NCBI GenBank assembly: GCA_012934845.2
Contig: WNNJ02003650.1
Span: 56,390 to 120,389, forward strand
Source of the DNA: Pomphorhynchus laevis
Lineage: Eukaryota; Acanthocephala; Palaeacanthocephala; Echinorhynchida; Pomphorhynchidae
DNA length: 64,000 nt
Direction of reading: 5' to 3'
Part shown: piece after piece, positions 31,866 to 44,339 of the stretch
Layout: every line of letters begins with the position of its first letter
How positions within the stretch are numbered: position 1 is the stretch's first letter
Position numbers and translations under genes: made by a program
The notes under the pieces: generated by a model
Told to the model about the DNA's origin: nothing
Databases searched by the model: none
Seen by the model: only the letters and a program-made list of their open reading frames with translations

Positions 31866-33400
31866 GAAAGTAAAAATTTTTGCTTGCTCGGCACACCTAT
31901 AGGGTACCAAGATTTCGTTAATGATCAGCTGATGAGAGTAAATTTGCCAAAGCTAAGAAGTCAAATCGATTTGATAACCACCATTCCTGATACACAGGTC
32001 GCTTACTTACTACTGCGACATTGCGCCAGTGCCCCGAAAATAAACCACCTGATGAGAACGATTGATCCTGACTATGGCAACACGTTTTACAAAAGTTTTG
32101 ATGATTCGACCATTTCCGCTTTTAGCGAGATGACGTCTGTCCAGCTAAACCCTCAGATACGGACCCAAATTACGCTTCCTTTAAGGTTGGGTGGCTTCGG
32201 GATCCGCGAAACTGTGAAGCATGCACCTTGTGCGTACATTGCCAGTGTACAAAGGGTATGTGCCGAATGGGGACTTTCTGTCAATACTTTCCCAGGACTA
32301 TCTGACTTTATCGAGAGATTATCTTCACTACATGAATCACCACCAATAATGCAATCTGACAGTCAACACAAGCTATCAACGCTCCTCGATAATAAAGTTC
32401 ACGAGCAAATGCTTACGGACGTTCACCACTTCAACAGAGCTCGATTGCTGGCTGTGTCACGCCCTCACGCCAGTTCCTGGTTACGAGTGGTCCCAAATAA
32501 AGCGCTCGGAATGGACATTCCCCCTTCGCAGTTTTGCGCCTTAACTCGATTTTGGCTTGGTGCGCCTCTATTTTCACCTGGAGATCGGTGTGGGCGATGC
32601 TTTCTCCCCGCTGATTCAGTCGGCCTACATGCGCTGACCTGCCAATATGGGGTTACCCGGGACTGCGACACAACGGAATTCGCGATGTGGTCTTTCATGC
32701 CGCTCAATCTGCAGGAATGCATGTCGCTTTGGAGGTAAGGAACCTTATACCAGACCTTCGTGAACGACCTGCAGACGTTTTGATTCATGGGGACCCTCCT
32801 CGTGCAGTTGATTTCGCTGTAACACATCCACAACAATCAGCGTACATAGCAAACGCATCGATAACGCCAGGCTATGCAGCGACAATGTATGCAGTCAATG
32901 TCAAGGAGAGGAAGTATAGAGCACGTATGGAGTCCGCTGGTTATCAATTTATACTGGCAGTAGTAGAGACGTATTGGGGCTGGAACGACCAAGGCGAACG
33001 TCTCATGCGATCGATAGCAAGACAGATATCCGCCACAACTGGGATCGAATATCATAAAACGGTAGATCACCTATTCCAAAGAGCATCGTTGGCCCTCATG
33101 CGCGGAAATGCTCGAGCAATCTTAGCGTCGTTGAATGGACGCAACCACCCACTATCTGATGCCCCACAGACGATAATGGAAACACCGAAGCGTCGTATGT
33201 TCAATACTGAACCATACAATGATATCGCTGGTATATTAACTCGACTATCATCAGTCGAAAGCGAATCATGTGGGGTTCCGTTGCAAGCATTGGACGCGCC
33301 AACCGAATCAGCTGCAAATACGGCAAAGGAGACAAGCCAGGTAGACGCCGGCGGGGAGGATGTGGCGAGCTTGGACACAAGCCGCTCGTGGCGGAACTGA
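31866..33400 (+). CDS. Family C thumb, zinc knuckle and RLE nuclease
   Basis: The first frame (to 32738) carries CLLGTPIGYQDFVNDQL, TLPLRLGGFGIRETVKHAP and the knuckle CGRCFLPADSVGLHALTC. A frame shift near 32655 moves reading to RHNGIRDVVFHAAQSAGMHV. The nuclease follows (ERPADVL, AVDFAVTHP, KERKYRARM, FILAVVETYWG) with a ~110-residue C-terminal extension rich in Ser, Ala and Glu that ends at 33400. The RLE catalytic pattern looks intact. Confidence 0.75.
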
Positions 33401-33854
33401 AGAGTTTGTGAAGAGCTCACACTAAATAATTTATATTATATCTTGTTGATCTGACAAAATTTGTTCATTTAATATTGTATTAGTGTACAAAAACTTATTC
33501 TCTAAAATCGATTATAGTCTCAGCATTTTCGCCAGCGTTTAGCCTCAGCGTTTACGCAATACTACAACCGTTTACTATGTGTTAATTCAACATTATCAAC
33601 AGATCAATATTAACAGATGACCAAGATCAACTGATCTTGTTCCAGCCTTCAACCGCCTTAAGCAGGACAGTCCCCTGTCAAATGCTGCTGGATAGTCCGT
33701 TGTAAGTTTAGTCTGATTCAACTAAACTAGATGGCGACACCGAAAAAGCAACGGTAAAAATTATGAAGTTTTCAGTTGCGGGAATTCAAATGTAAATTTT
33801 TTGAAATAATAATATTTACTTTAAAAAAATTATTATTAAAGTTATTAAATTATT
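33401..33854. other. Spacer with a PLE start scrap
   Basis: 33729-33765 repeats the PLE start (ATGGCGACACCGAAAAAGCA) seen at 25114, here with ATG and followed after CAACG by gtaaaa. The rest may be 3' UTR of family C and 5' leader of family A copy 2. Confidence 0.5.
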
Positions 33855-34040
33855 ATTATGAACATTTGCAAAGAATGCAAATGTTCCAAATCAGAAAATT
33901 AATGCGTAAATTGTCGCGCACCGAATTGTAAAAATAAAGACATTCGTTCAATCAATATAATTACGCAGGAAGAACAACATGGAGATGATGTATTTACGTG
34001 CAACGATATTTCTTCACAACAAAATTACACAACCGATGAT

Positions 34041-34592
34041 ATGTATAAAGTCGTGATACAATGGATACCACTTATTATGGACTTACCTCGATGCGATGCT
34101 AGTAACTTGTTCATTGATATTATTGCCTCGTTCTACAAGAAAACAGCTAATGACGAAATCAGCTCAACTTCCAATGAGCTCAAGATGGCTACTATCTTTT
34201 CGCGTTGTATCTTGCGACGTATACCCTGTCGGAAAATTTCAGTAATCAGGAAAACAATTGAGCGCAGGCTGGATTTGTGGCAAAAAGGAGACACGGTGGC
34301 ACTGTTTGAAGAAGCAAATATTTTACAATCGCGATATAAAATTAAAAGACGAATAAACACCAATCTAGACTGGAAGCAAAGATTCTGTACACTTGTGCGC
34401 AATGGAAAATTAACAGCATCCACATGTCTTCTCGCAGGCCAGGATAACAAAGGAACATTGCGCCCTGAATCAATAATTGAGAATATGTCTGCTAAAGATC
34501 ACCTACAAAATTTACATTCTGAGCCGGCTCCGATAAATCATGAAGCACTCCTCGAACATCCCATACCGGAAGCTGTCCCCACCACCGGGTAA
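34041..34592 (+). CDS. Family A pre-RT block, copy 2
   Basis: A 183-residue open stretch homologous to 2077-2700 of copy 1 (shared VVIQW, the R-TIE/ENRL-LW segment, FEEAN/FDEAN, and the WK-...-GK-AS segment). It probably bridges the zinc cluster and the RT. It ends in a Pro-rich tail before the frame breaks. Confidence 0.65.
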   Translation: MYKVVIQWIPLIMDLPRCDASNLFIDIIASFYKKTANDEISSTSNELKMATIFSRCILRRIPCRKISVIRKTIERRLDLWQKGDTVALFEEANILQSRYKIKRRINTNLDWKQRFCTLVRNGKLTASTCLLAGQDNKGTLRPESIIENMSAKDHLQNLHSEPAPINHEALLEHPIPEAVPTTG

Positions 34593-35135
34593 ATTTCCTT
34601 GGAATTGACAGTGCAGCTATAGTTCATTTAGCGTGTACAACTACAGGGTCGGCTAGTTTCTCTGGTCTTGACGCGCAGCTTTAGCGAAGGATCTTAACTG
34701 CGCTTGGCAGACACTCTGAAGGATTGGCAAACGCGTTAGCCGCGCTCGCCATTCGTATTGCTTCTGTGAAAATTCCCTTCGACATTCTCGAGGCATTTGT
34801 GGCCTGTCGTTTAGTAGCTTTGCCAAAAAAGGAAAGGTGGAATACGTCCAATCGGTATTGCCGACGTAGCTCGACGCATTATCTCTAAATCTATATTGTA
34901 CCACATCGAATTTGATATGCAAGATGTTGCCGACAAAGTTCAACTTTGTGCGTCTCAACGCAGCGGTGTGGAATATGCGATTAATTCGTTACGCGAAACA
35001 TTTAACAGTAATAATAACTTCGGTTTTTTTTATCTATTTATGCGGGCAATGCATTCAATCGGTTAAATCGTCGGGTCGCTTTACATACTATGCGTTTTCT
35101 GTGTCCCGCTTTCGCCTGCGCTTTCGAGAACATCT

Positions 35136-35300
35136 ACTCTATGGATGCATTATTGGTGTTTGGAAGAATGCATCTACTCTATAGAATGCATCTACTCTAT
35201 AGATGAATGCATCTACTCTACAGTAGAATGCATATACTCTACAAATGCATTATTGGTGTTGTATCCTTATAATGTAAGGATGCATTATTGGTGTTACGTG
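35136..35300 (+). repeat. Short tandem expansion inside the RT
   Basis: The RT segment ENIYSMDALLVFG is followed by several imperfect copies of gaatgcatctactctat (four within about 35165-35240) and three of atgcattattggtgtt. This is local slippage or duplication of about 17-bp units inside the LINE RT. Confidence 0.8.
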
Positions 35301-36615
35301 TGTAACTCCTTCTCCTCTCGAGAATGAGTTACACAAGGCGATCCTTTCGCCATGGCTGCATTTGCAAAAGCCTCGTTACCCCTTATTCGAATGATAAGTG
35401 GTCAATGTTCTGAAGTGACCTAGCGTTGGTACGCAGATGAACGCCAATTTTGTTGGCCCTCCTCACGCACTTGAAAAGGTATGGAATTTGGTGCTACGAC
35501 AATGCCCCGATTTCGGCTAATATGCAAATCCTGCTAAATCATCGATTTTCCTACATAACTCGTCGAATGAAGTGAATTCGTTCTTTCCCGATGATGAGGT
35601 TAGATATGATGGGATTAACATACTTGAATCCGCGATCGGCACCGATGAGTTTTTGGACAAGACTATTTCTGAACGGATTTCAAAAAATGTAATTTTGATT
35701 AAACGTCTTTGTGAGGTCAACACGATCGACCCACATAGGGCTTACGTTAATATCACGCAATCTCTGCAATGGAAGTGGTCGCAACTTCTCCGAATCACCA
35801 GATGTAGCAAAGAACAACTTCTGCCGCTGAGATAAGCCTTGATGGTCAATTTTATTTCTTCACTTACTCTACAAAATCATAAAGACGAGATGAGAATTGT
35901 TCTGACATCACCAATCAAGCTGGGTGGTATCGGAATCATGGATTGGGTATTTGTAGCTGGTTTGGAGCATGATGAATCATTGATGCTATGTGACTCATAT
36001 CAGTCGGACCTTCATGGAAATGATTTAAGAGAATGTCAGCAACAAATTTGCAGCAAACTATCGCATGTACGGATTAACGCATCGCAGAACGCCTTTCGCA
36101 GGCGAAGTTTAATCTGAGCAATAAAATTAAATATTCCCTGGACTTTGCGTGTGCGAATGTTGCATCCACGTGGTCAAGTGCTATGCCAACTGAGCATAAT
36201 AACTACGGTCTCACATCAAGCGAATTTCGCGATGGACTTGCAACACGATACGCGTAAGATCCTTCAGATATACCAGCACGATGTGTATGCAATGATGTAA
36301 CAAACCTTTTTCATCTTCTGCAATGCAAGCGGGGTGGTTTAATAATACGCCCCAATATAATGAGGAATGAATTGACAACAGTTTGTTACGGAATAGGCAT
36401 TGAGCTGGTGTTAAACTGTGTAAATGAAGGGATAAACTTTGAGAGACACACAATATGCCGTGACAAGGATGCACGATTTGATGTTGTTTGCACCGGACTA
36501 TTCGAAGATCGATTCGCGCGGACGTTTTTTGAAGTCACTATCTTTAATAACATGCGGTTTCGTATTCTTCGTCTACTTCCAGCTCGTTCAGTTATCACGA
36601 ATTCTGCAAAAGCTT

Positions 36616-37828
36616 AAAATATGAAGAGTTAACCTCGTCGAGCACAGTAATTTTGTGCCACTGGTATTTGCAGCGTATGGTGACAATATTTTCAGTATTG
36701 GTGACATCATCAGCTATTGATCCAATACCTACGTTTCACGTTTCGATCCTTACAATGTTGACTGACAATTACTCAACTCGTCTGCTGATGGCTGATGATC
36801 ACTCAACTCGTCTGCTTTATTAGCATTTATATTTAATGAAAAACTTTCATCTTACATTTTGCGAATTTAATTGAAATCATCTCTGATTTCAAATAAAATC
36901 GTTGTTGGTAGAGGAAAATAATACCTTCAATTTGAAAACCTATTTATTTTTGCACTTAATTGATATTTTCAAAGTAGTCATATATAGTTGCTTCCTAATT
37001 TTAGGTTGATATACCTGTGCAGTCATTGTTACCATTTAAATTTTGATGACTATTTTTATTCTACACTCTACTTTAATCTTATTTATAAGTCAACATCAGT
37101 ACGCTACATTTCAGTATTTGTGGATCTCATAAGCTGTTGATCAAATATCTTCGTTTCACGTTTCGATCCTTTTAATGCTGGCTGACAATCACACGACTAG
37201 TATGCTTTTATTGGCAATTACATTGAATGAAAGCAGTCACTCCGGTTATTGTTACAATCGATTTTTTGATGACATTGAACGTTGCTTCAATCCTATCTAT
37301 AAGCCAGCAGCAGTACGCTACATTTCAGTATCATTGAACATCTTCAGCTACTGATTTAATTGAATCAGTAAACACTGCCGACTTATAAGCAGTTGTCTTA
37401 TAAATATAGGATTACATAATAAGAATAGTCATCAAAATTTTAATTAAAACAACACCATCATATAAAAATTCTATTATTTTAAATTATTATTAAATATAGT
37501 TATAAACATTCATTTTTATCACAAATTCTTTATTTTAAAATACATACAATTTTATTTTTGATTTTGTAAACATATTGATATATATATGATTATTCTATAC
37601 TATACGAAAGTATAGAATAGTTTCCGTCAATTCATTTTATTTAATCAGATCGTTTATCTTTATTCTAAAAAGCTATACGAAATATGAATGTATTCATAAA
37701 GCATTGGATTGAAAACATTTCTTTTAGTATCAAAAATACTTTCTATATTATAATATCTAAATGATCTTTCTATAATATTTCTATCTAAATATTGAAATAC
37801 TTTCAATATTTCTTTTTATGCATAGTTT
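36616..37828. repeat. Spacer with ~3 degenerate copies of a ~220-420 bp unit
   Basis: ttttcagtat-g-tgacatcatcagct starts recur near 36688, 37107 and 37325. Cgtttcacgtttcgatcctt recurs at 36733 and 37154, each followed by a gctgacaatcac-cgact block. The direct repeats may be 3' UTR of family A. There is a hairpin at about 37594-37620 (ATTCTATACT with AGTATAGAAT). No gene is seen. Confidence 0.6.
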
Positions 37829-38755
37829 TTAATATAATTTTAATGTATAAGCGAGAGCTCGCTTACTACAACGTATAGCACGATTGCAGTCAACAAATTC
37901 GCCGACAAATTCGTACTCAAAATGCATATGTCGTTTAAAGCGCATAATTGGCTTCGCATAATGTCGACCCGCTTCAATGTGCTTTCGGGCCTTAGGCTTG
38001 TCAAAAGATCGGCCAGTTTCAAGCAATGCTAATCTAGATTTCACACTGAACAATGATCAACTGGAAGAGGTGCTACAGTTGCACCCTTCACCAGCTTATC
38101 CATGAAAAAATGTGAAGAAGTCGGAAAAAACCAACTTAATTTGTATGTATATTACAATCTTCGAATTTAATATTCGATTGCTACCGCAGAGTAAACATTT
38201 GACAATTCTTTTACAATGAGGTCCCTCAGAATGTTATGCCTGATAGTTGACAAACCTCCCGTCTGGCAGGAAAGAGTGTGAATTATGCTGAAATCTCCGT
38301 ATTGACATTTGTGTGGGCAAAAGGAGGATTTTAGACGTAGCGTGCTGCCAAGGCATTGCGAAATTCAACCGGGCTTAGGTTCAGATTATCCTTGCGTAGT
38401 GGTTTGCAAGATAGCTATGCGTACGCCCCCTTAACTTTCGTAAGACAAATACGTACTCCGATGGAATCACTGTTGTTCAGTATTTGCTGTCTTATTTGGG
38501 CATTGGCTTGTGTCTTCTCATTCTTAATACGACTTATTATATCATTTTGACATGATCGGAGTTCATTTCCTATAAAGCCATCTAGTAATGGTTCGCTTAG
38601 TCTCCTAGAATGGTCCCAATCCAATTCGGGATTAGAGGAATGATCAACAGAAAGAGGTGCTACAGTTGCACCCTTCACCAGCTTATCCATGAAAAAAATG
38701 TGAAGAAGTCGGAAAAAACCAACTTAATTTGTTACAATCTTCGAATTTAATATTT
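37829..38755 (-). mobile_element. Family A-like LINE fragment, partly duplicated
   Basis: On the minus strand, 38415-38690 reads DHSRRLSEPLLDGFIGNELR and SCQNDIISRIKNEKTQ, matching the thumb region of family A. Next come NLNLSPVEFRNALAARY and a zinc knuckle with HTLSC (about 38220-38270). About 110 bp (VKGATVAPL region) occur at both 38055-38150 and 38642-38755 in the same orientation, so a piece of the element is duplicated. The 37829-38053 stretch is open but unrecognised. Confidence 0.6.
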
Positions 38756-39115
38756 GATAACAAATCTTTAATTAAAAAATTATTATTAAAAAATTAAATA
38801 TGCAATGATTTTCAAAGATTTTCAAATTTGATTTTTTTTATTATAACAAACAGAAGCAAATGAGCTACAAGCTCGTGTAGCTTACAAAACATGATAAAAT
38901 AAAAAAGACATCAACAAAAAAATAAAACATCATCAGAACAAAAAATTTAAAGACCTTAAACACACAATCAATCCAGTTCCAGATCAATCCAGTTCTGCTC
39001 GCTCCTCTTGCAGAATATTTAGAGTTAATGGGAGGACGTAAGAAAACAGCTAAGACCGACACCAACTATGGACAACTGCAAGTACAGTGCTCGATACACG
39101 GCTGCAGCGTCTAGA
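38756..39115. other. AT-rich spacer
   Basis: AT-rich sequence leading into the less AT-rich CR1-like ORF1. I see no independent feature. Confidence 0.35.
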
Positions 39116-39849
39116 CAACAATCGCCTGCGACAAGAATAAGTCAAAAGAAGACTTCGTATGTGGTTTTTGTGCCAACAAGCTAATCCGCAACCTTTCCAA
39201 TAGGCACATATCAACATCCAACACGTCAACTCAAACTAACCCCGTCATTTCTAATGTCCTTTCTCCACCCACCGACCCTGCCACCATATACACTTCCCAT
39301 TCCATGTCATCTTCACTCCCCGATACCCCACGTCCCGTCCTTCCCGTCTCGTTTCTCAATAAATTGCATCCATCAATCAAAATCACCTTTACCAACCTCC
39401 ACTATCCTTCCACTCATAACCTTTCCTCACATTGCTTGCCACCCTCTTTATTATCATTATCATCTATGTCTCCCGTCGTCAAACCAAATCCCCCCAAATC
39501 ATCAACTGTCAGCTCTTCTATTGTGATCTCACCCACTCACATCAGTCGTCATCCTTTACGGAAGCGCTTTCCTTCTCGCGATCGTTGCGTCATTCTCACT
39601 AATATCATTCCTTCCAACTCCTTATCTCCACAAGCACGTCTCGACCACGATGTTTCCTCCTTCAGATCCATCCTCTCGTCTATTGTTCCTGCGGACAAAC
39701 CATCCTTTTTCAAGGACATTTCTCCTGTCGCATTCATCCATCTAAACAAATTTTCTCAATCTAATACTTCACAGCCCCCTCTCCTAAAAATTGTTTTTAA
39801 GCATTGCTCTCACGCATATTCTGTCCTCTCTCAACGATTTAAGAGTTGA
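39116..39849 (+). CDS. CR1-like LINE ORF1 (PHD-like, fragment)
   Basis: An open frame from about 39116 to a stop at 39849. Its start carries a degenerate PHD-like Cys pattern (CSIHGC upstream of an in-frame stop, then IACDKN and FVCGFC). A Ser/Pro-rich linker follows, then DRCVILTNIIPSNS and SQPPLLKIVFKHCSHAYSVL, which recall the RNA-binding core of CR1-type ORF1 proteins (ERSVVV..., RPRLLKVVF). C-rich base use contrasts with the flanks. It is cut by the next LINE at 39846, leaving no RT. Clade assignment is tentative. Confidence 0.5.
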
Positions 39850-40783
39850 GAGATGTGGGGAGATGCTTCCCTATACCAAAACAAAAGAATCTTTTAATTA
39901 TTAAGCCTAAACTTCCGATACAACGAGATAATCTATTCGATAAATTTCAAAGGAATTTCGGTGCAAATTATCTCACGAGGATAATATTCAATAATGTTAG
40001 GTTTATTCATTCCGAAATCAAAATCTCCTTTGCCACAGCGGACCTGGCAAAGGAGTATACTGGGTTTTTTAGATCGTATTTGGCTAACTTTGATGAAATT
40101 ACTGAGAAACGATCTTATCTACCTTGAAAGTAACGAACGTCCCCTGTTGGTTTTACGATTGAGACCTCGAAAATCTCTGCGCCTCTTTTAAGGTCAGTAA
40201 CTTTAGACTATTAAAAGGAAAGGACGGGGTACCTATCCCCGTCAGATTTTCCTCCGCCCCTATAGATAAGGAAGAAACACTTGACAAGTCAAATAACAAC
40301 CCGTTTATGGGTCTAAACCTCAGGTTTCAGTTAATTGAAAGGGATGAATTCACTTCGCCCACTGCAGTCTACTTCTTCTTATTCTTCAGCCTTTGTCTCG
40401 CTTTGAGGCAGGGTCAGCTAGCTTCGCCCACTGCAGTCGGTGTCATAAATGGGGGCATTGGGCCTCCAGCTGCAGTGGGACCCCTACCTGTGGGTTATGC
40501 GGTTCCGCTATTTGCCCCGCCTTACTGTCCGACGTACGTTGTTCGCCCCCATCCTGCTCTAACTGCGGGGTACAATCCTGCCTGGGGCAGAAAATGTGGA
40601 GTTTTCGAAGACTATAGGAAACGTTTTCAGAAGCCATCTATGACTCCTGCCTCCTTTGCACAAGCATCCTCTCATCGGATGGATGATGCGGACATTATAA
40701 AATTGATTGATGTAAATAATGAAGTTCATTATAAAATTGATTGGGTGCGGTGGGACCCAATCCCTCCGTACCGGCTTCTATAG
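39846..40783 (+). pseudogene. LINE ORF1, copy 2 (broken)
   Basis: 39846-40127 reads IIFNNVRFIHSEIKISFATA. After two frame changes, 40393-40617 gives the knuckles HCSRCHKWGHWASSC, CGLCGSAIC and CSNCG. About 60 bp around the first knuckle are duplicated nearby (cttcgcccactgcagtc at 40356 and 40422). Confidence 0.75.
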
Positions 40784-43375
40784 TATTACCGTAATCAAAG
40801 AAGAGGGGGCTTCGTCCCATTCTGACCCCCCCCCCGATCAAGATCGATAAAATGCAGAGTGGCAAACAGCGTAGGGGAAATGAAGACGCTGCCCAGGGGC
40901 AAGTACCGACCCAGTGTGGGGCTAGTGGCGGGAAGGGTAACCTTCTTGCGCCTAGCTCTGTCTAGGTAGGCAATCCCCCATCCAACTAATCCATCATGAT
41001 GCAGAGTACTCGAGAGCCTTTTTCACTTAATGTCCTTCAGTGGAATTCTGGAGGTGCTTTTGACCTTAGACCTTTTTCTGGTAGAAATACAGATGTTATA
41101 GTCCTTCAGGAGACGGGGTTTATCCGTTTTCCCCAGGACATTACTCGTTTTATTTCAAAGCATATCAGTTCCCACTATACTCCGTACATAACCCCACCTC
41201 ACCCCTCTTCATCTTAAGAACTCTTGACCTTAGTTAAATGCTCCTTAAAGTCCTCCCTCCTTTTAAATTACTCGTGTCCAGCCATGCCCTGTTTGGAAGT
41301 TTCACTCTGTAAGAACGGTAAACGCCTCAATCTGGTCAATGTCTACATTCGTCCAGGGAAGATTCACAAGAACCGCGACCTCCTGGATGGTATTATTAAT
41401 AGCGGCTATGATATGATACTTGGAGACTTCAACGACAGAACTGGTCGTTGGATCAGCGCATCACTTCGCAGAGCTAGGAACGGTTATCTTATTCACAAAC
41501 CCCCATCCCCTACCTTTCATTGCACATCAAGAAATTCTATCCTCGACATTTTACTGCTTCATCGAGTTGGCTCTTAAAACTCTCTGCACGGGGCAGTCGC
41601 GCCAACAACTGTCCACCTCTCATGACCTAATTCGTTGGAGAATTGAGGAAGATACGTTGCTTCGAAGGAGGTTTCACTTTGATCCGATCAGAGTTGCCTT
41701 CTTCCAGGCGGCTATCCGACTCTTTCACAGAATAGGAAATGAGGGTCTTACCGAATTTAATACCTACCTCTTTTTGCAAGCTACCGCGATTCTATCGACT
41801 TCTTATAAAGGTCGCATATACAATCCCACTACGACGAAACTCAAGGTCCTAGCAAAATTGCTGAAACTCTCAAATCTCTCTGCTTCCGCCAAACAGGCCC
41901 TCTAGAAAGAATACTGGAGCACTAGATACAGTTTCCAGCTGGGTAAGAATAGGACGAGTATTGCTCGCCTTAATCCTTCTCAGTCTTCCTTTTGGAAGAT
42001 TTGCAAGAAAGATAAGTTTGTTTGCTGGAAGGATAGCGCATTGGGTTAGATAGGGAGTGTAGGCCTTGATAAAGTTTTGGAGGAGTCACTAGCCCTACAC
42101 AACTATGTAGCCACTCAATCACGTCAACCATTTCCGCCTTGGTGTAACTTCAGGAGTAGGGTTCTATCGGTTACGGATATCCTTAACACCTAGGGTCCAC
42201 TCCCGGCACCTCCAAATCCGTCGCTTTACTTTCTTCTCGGGTCTGTCAGCTTTTGACAGCTGATTAGTGAAGAGATGTGACCGTCACAATGCTTTTAGCC
42301 TCCCCATCTGATGTAGCAGGCATCATATTAGTAAGCGTGTTTTTATTCCTAAGAAAAAATCCTGCTTATGCCCTAAAGATCTGCGACTTATTTCGATTCA
42401 ACATGCCCTCGTGTCGATTTACGCAAAAGCGCTTGCGCGTAAAATCCGCGGCCATTTAAGTAGGCGTAATTTGATCCCTATAGGTTTTCATGGGTTCGTT
42501 AAAGGTCGCTCGTTCCATTCAGCTGTAGGTGAAGTGCATCAGTTTTGTCAGGATAATAGTCATCAGCTTGCTTTGGCTGTTTTCTTTTCTGCTGCATTTG
42601 ATCGCATCTCCATTCCTTGTGATCTCTTCTCTCAGACCCTCCGATTGCCTGCGAGAATTGTGAACAGGGTGGATATTCTGGTGTATACCAAGCGATTTTA
42701 CTATGAAGACGACCCTGATGCGCGTCAGTTCTACCCTATTACGGGTGTACCTCACGGATATCCACTTTCTCCAATCTTATATCTTGCTGCCTCCATTTAC
42801 CTATTCAAAATATTTAAACGCGAACAACGTCTGGTGGTAATGCTGATGATACCACAGCCCTGTTTTCTGGACGCAGGTGCAAAGATGTAGTCTCGGACAT
42901 CAGCCGTTTCTTTTTAAGATTAAAAGACCATTTACCAATATTCAATCTTATTTTAAACTCCGCTAAATCGTAAGTGGTTGTATTTCATGGCACCCCTGCG
43001 ACAAAGCAAAAATTTAATAGATAAGCACTCTCTGCGCTCTCCTTCATATTTCCTCCGAACCACTTCCCACCTTCACAAGTCAAGTAAAATACCTGGGGTT
43101 CACTGTTATGGTGAACTGGTCAGCGAAAGCTGACCTGGATAGACTTAAACGTATCCTGAAGAAAGCTAGGTGCGCCCTAAAATGAGCGCATCATCTGTCG
43201 TTGAAAGGGAAAGCTCAGATGCGCCCTTGGGGCACTTGGTTCCCCCAGAGCAAAGGCTAAGATTTCTTAAGCTCCTCGTCTCTCGTTTACCAAACATAGT
43301 TCTCGTTGACTGGATTCTTCGGGGTGTGAAAGTTATCATGTTTTTTGTGTAGTTAAGAAAGTCTTTATTTATTTA
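39848..43375 (+). mobile_element. I/Jockey-superfamily LINE, copy 2 (decayed)
   Basis: Plus-strand relative of the element at 14730-18420. ORF1 is at about 39846-40780, endonuclease at 40996-41577, RT at 42411-42890, and a 3' end at about 43375 with the shared tail tttttgtgtagttaagaaag. Many stops and frame changes, so it is older or longer inactive than copy 1. Its 5' end joins the CR1-like ORF1 directly. Confidence 0.85.
40996..42890 (+). pseudogene. LINE ORF2, copy 2 (broken)
   Basis: The endonuclease starts MQSTREPFSLNVLQWNSGG and includes ILGDFNDRTGRW and NSILDILLLH. The RT pieces include FHGFVKGRSFHSAVGE, FFSAAFDRIS and PLSPILYLAASIYLF. The YADD box is lost to a frame change (VVMLMIPQPCF). 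Further pieces carry the thumb (QVKYLGFTVMVNWSAKADL). Confidence 0.75.
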
Positions 43376-43399
43376 CTTTTATCTCTACTCATATTCGTT

Positions 43400-44035
43400 T
43401 TGCTTTCTAAATTTTTTCTGTGCACGTCGGAGCTTCAAAGAATTTGTTTTTCGTTTTTCAGCAAAAATGGATGCGAATCTGAAGAAAGAAGAAGATTTAC
43501 GGGTATTTTCTGAGTCTAAATCTACGCCAGCAAATGTTAGTAACGTTTCTATTATTACCATGGATAAGGAGGTACTTACTCCCATCCCAAAACTCAAAAA
43601 TCTGTTAATTATTAAGTAAAAAAGCCGATGGAAAGACAATCATTATTTAATTTCTTTTTACGGCCTTTCTGCAAAAAATTCTCTAATAGGATTATTTTCC
43701 ATCCTGTGAAATTATACGAAACAGAACTTAAGATCTCTTTTTCGACAGCATACCTTGCAGAGAGTTATATTGATTACTTTTAGTCTGTTTTGTCGGAGTA
43801 TGGTTCAGTGCACCCGATGCCTATTCTTGCCGCACTTAAAATTGCGAATTTTCCTTGTCATATGGATTAAAATGACATCGAACTATTTAAGAAGTCCTTA
43901 AAAATCTCAAACTTTCGTTCTATATTGGGGAGGAACGGTCTCCCTATCCATGTTGGATTGTGTTCGTCTCCCTTGAAGCATGCAGAAATTTTTAAACTTT
44001 CAAATTTCTTCCAGATGTTTCTTTTTTATGGTATT
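43400..44035 (+). pseudogene. LINE ORF1, third subfamily (broken)
   Basis: ATG at 43466 (MDANLKKEEDLRVFSES), then a run ending KNLLIIK at a stop. Continuation reads RIIFHPVKLYETELKISFST and RSILGRNGLPIHVGLC, matching ORF1s at 17297, 18633 and 39846. It ends before the zinc knuckles. It lies directly behind the 3' end of copy 2, as in a tandem insertion. Confidence 0.7.
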
Positions 44036-44339
44036 TATCACTTGTAGTGTTTATTTAAGAAAATCCTTATTATTATTTTCATCTCTAAAGTGGTTTCTTT
44101 CGGTTCATCATAATTGCTGAAAAAATGAATTTTAATTTTTGTTAAAAACGTTTGAAATTACCTTTATCATAAAAAATTGACGGACGATGTTTTTGTTTAT
44201 TATTATAGTTATACATACTAACCCATAGTTTAACTTTGAACGCATCATCTCACAAAAACTATTTTTTAGATTTTTTAAAAAGGTACTCAGCTCAAAAATC
44301 AAATTCTAGCATGCATTTTTAGGAATCTAATTTATCTTA

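Larger units (their letters stand above)
29570..33400 (+). mobile_element. R2-group LINE, family C, split by a PLE
   Basis: The RT part (about 29570-30308) and the thumb, zinc knuckle and RLE part (about 31840-33400) are interrupted by PLE sequence. On the left the protein reads KTEIIGSAVALQT, and on the right it resumes SESCASQSILNESKNF, so the two halves fit. The family differs from A and B in its nuclease (ERPADVLIHGDPPRAVDFAV). It carries about two in-frame stops in the RT part and one frame shift at the RLE start. Confidence 0.85.
33855..36615 (+). mobile_element. R2-group LINE, family A, copy 2 (badly decayed)
   Basis: Starts with a Cys cluster (NICKECKCSK, then CVNCRAPNCKN) at about 33858. 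It continues through the pre-RT block (34041-34592), RT pieces (GGIRPIGIADVARRI-like at about 34845, YAGNAFNRLNRRVAL at about 35040, VTQGDPFAMAAF at about 35330) and the thumb (ALEHDESLMLC-like, 35839-36117). It ends with a zinc knuckle and RLE (ARFDVVCTGLF, FFEVTIF at about 36475-36560). Many stops and frame changes; inactive. Confidence 0.8.

Noticed and set aside
37829-38053. Named gene for the 74-codon minus ORF
   Set aside because: Two overlapping frames are open and neither shows a domain; probably LINE-derived.
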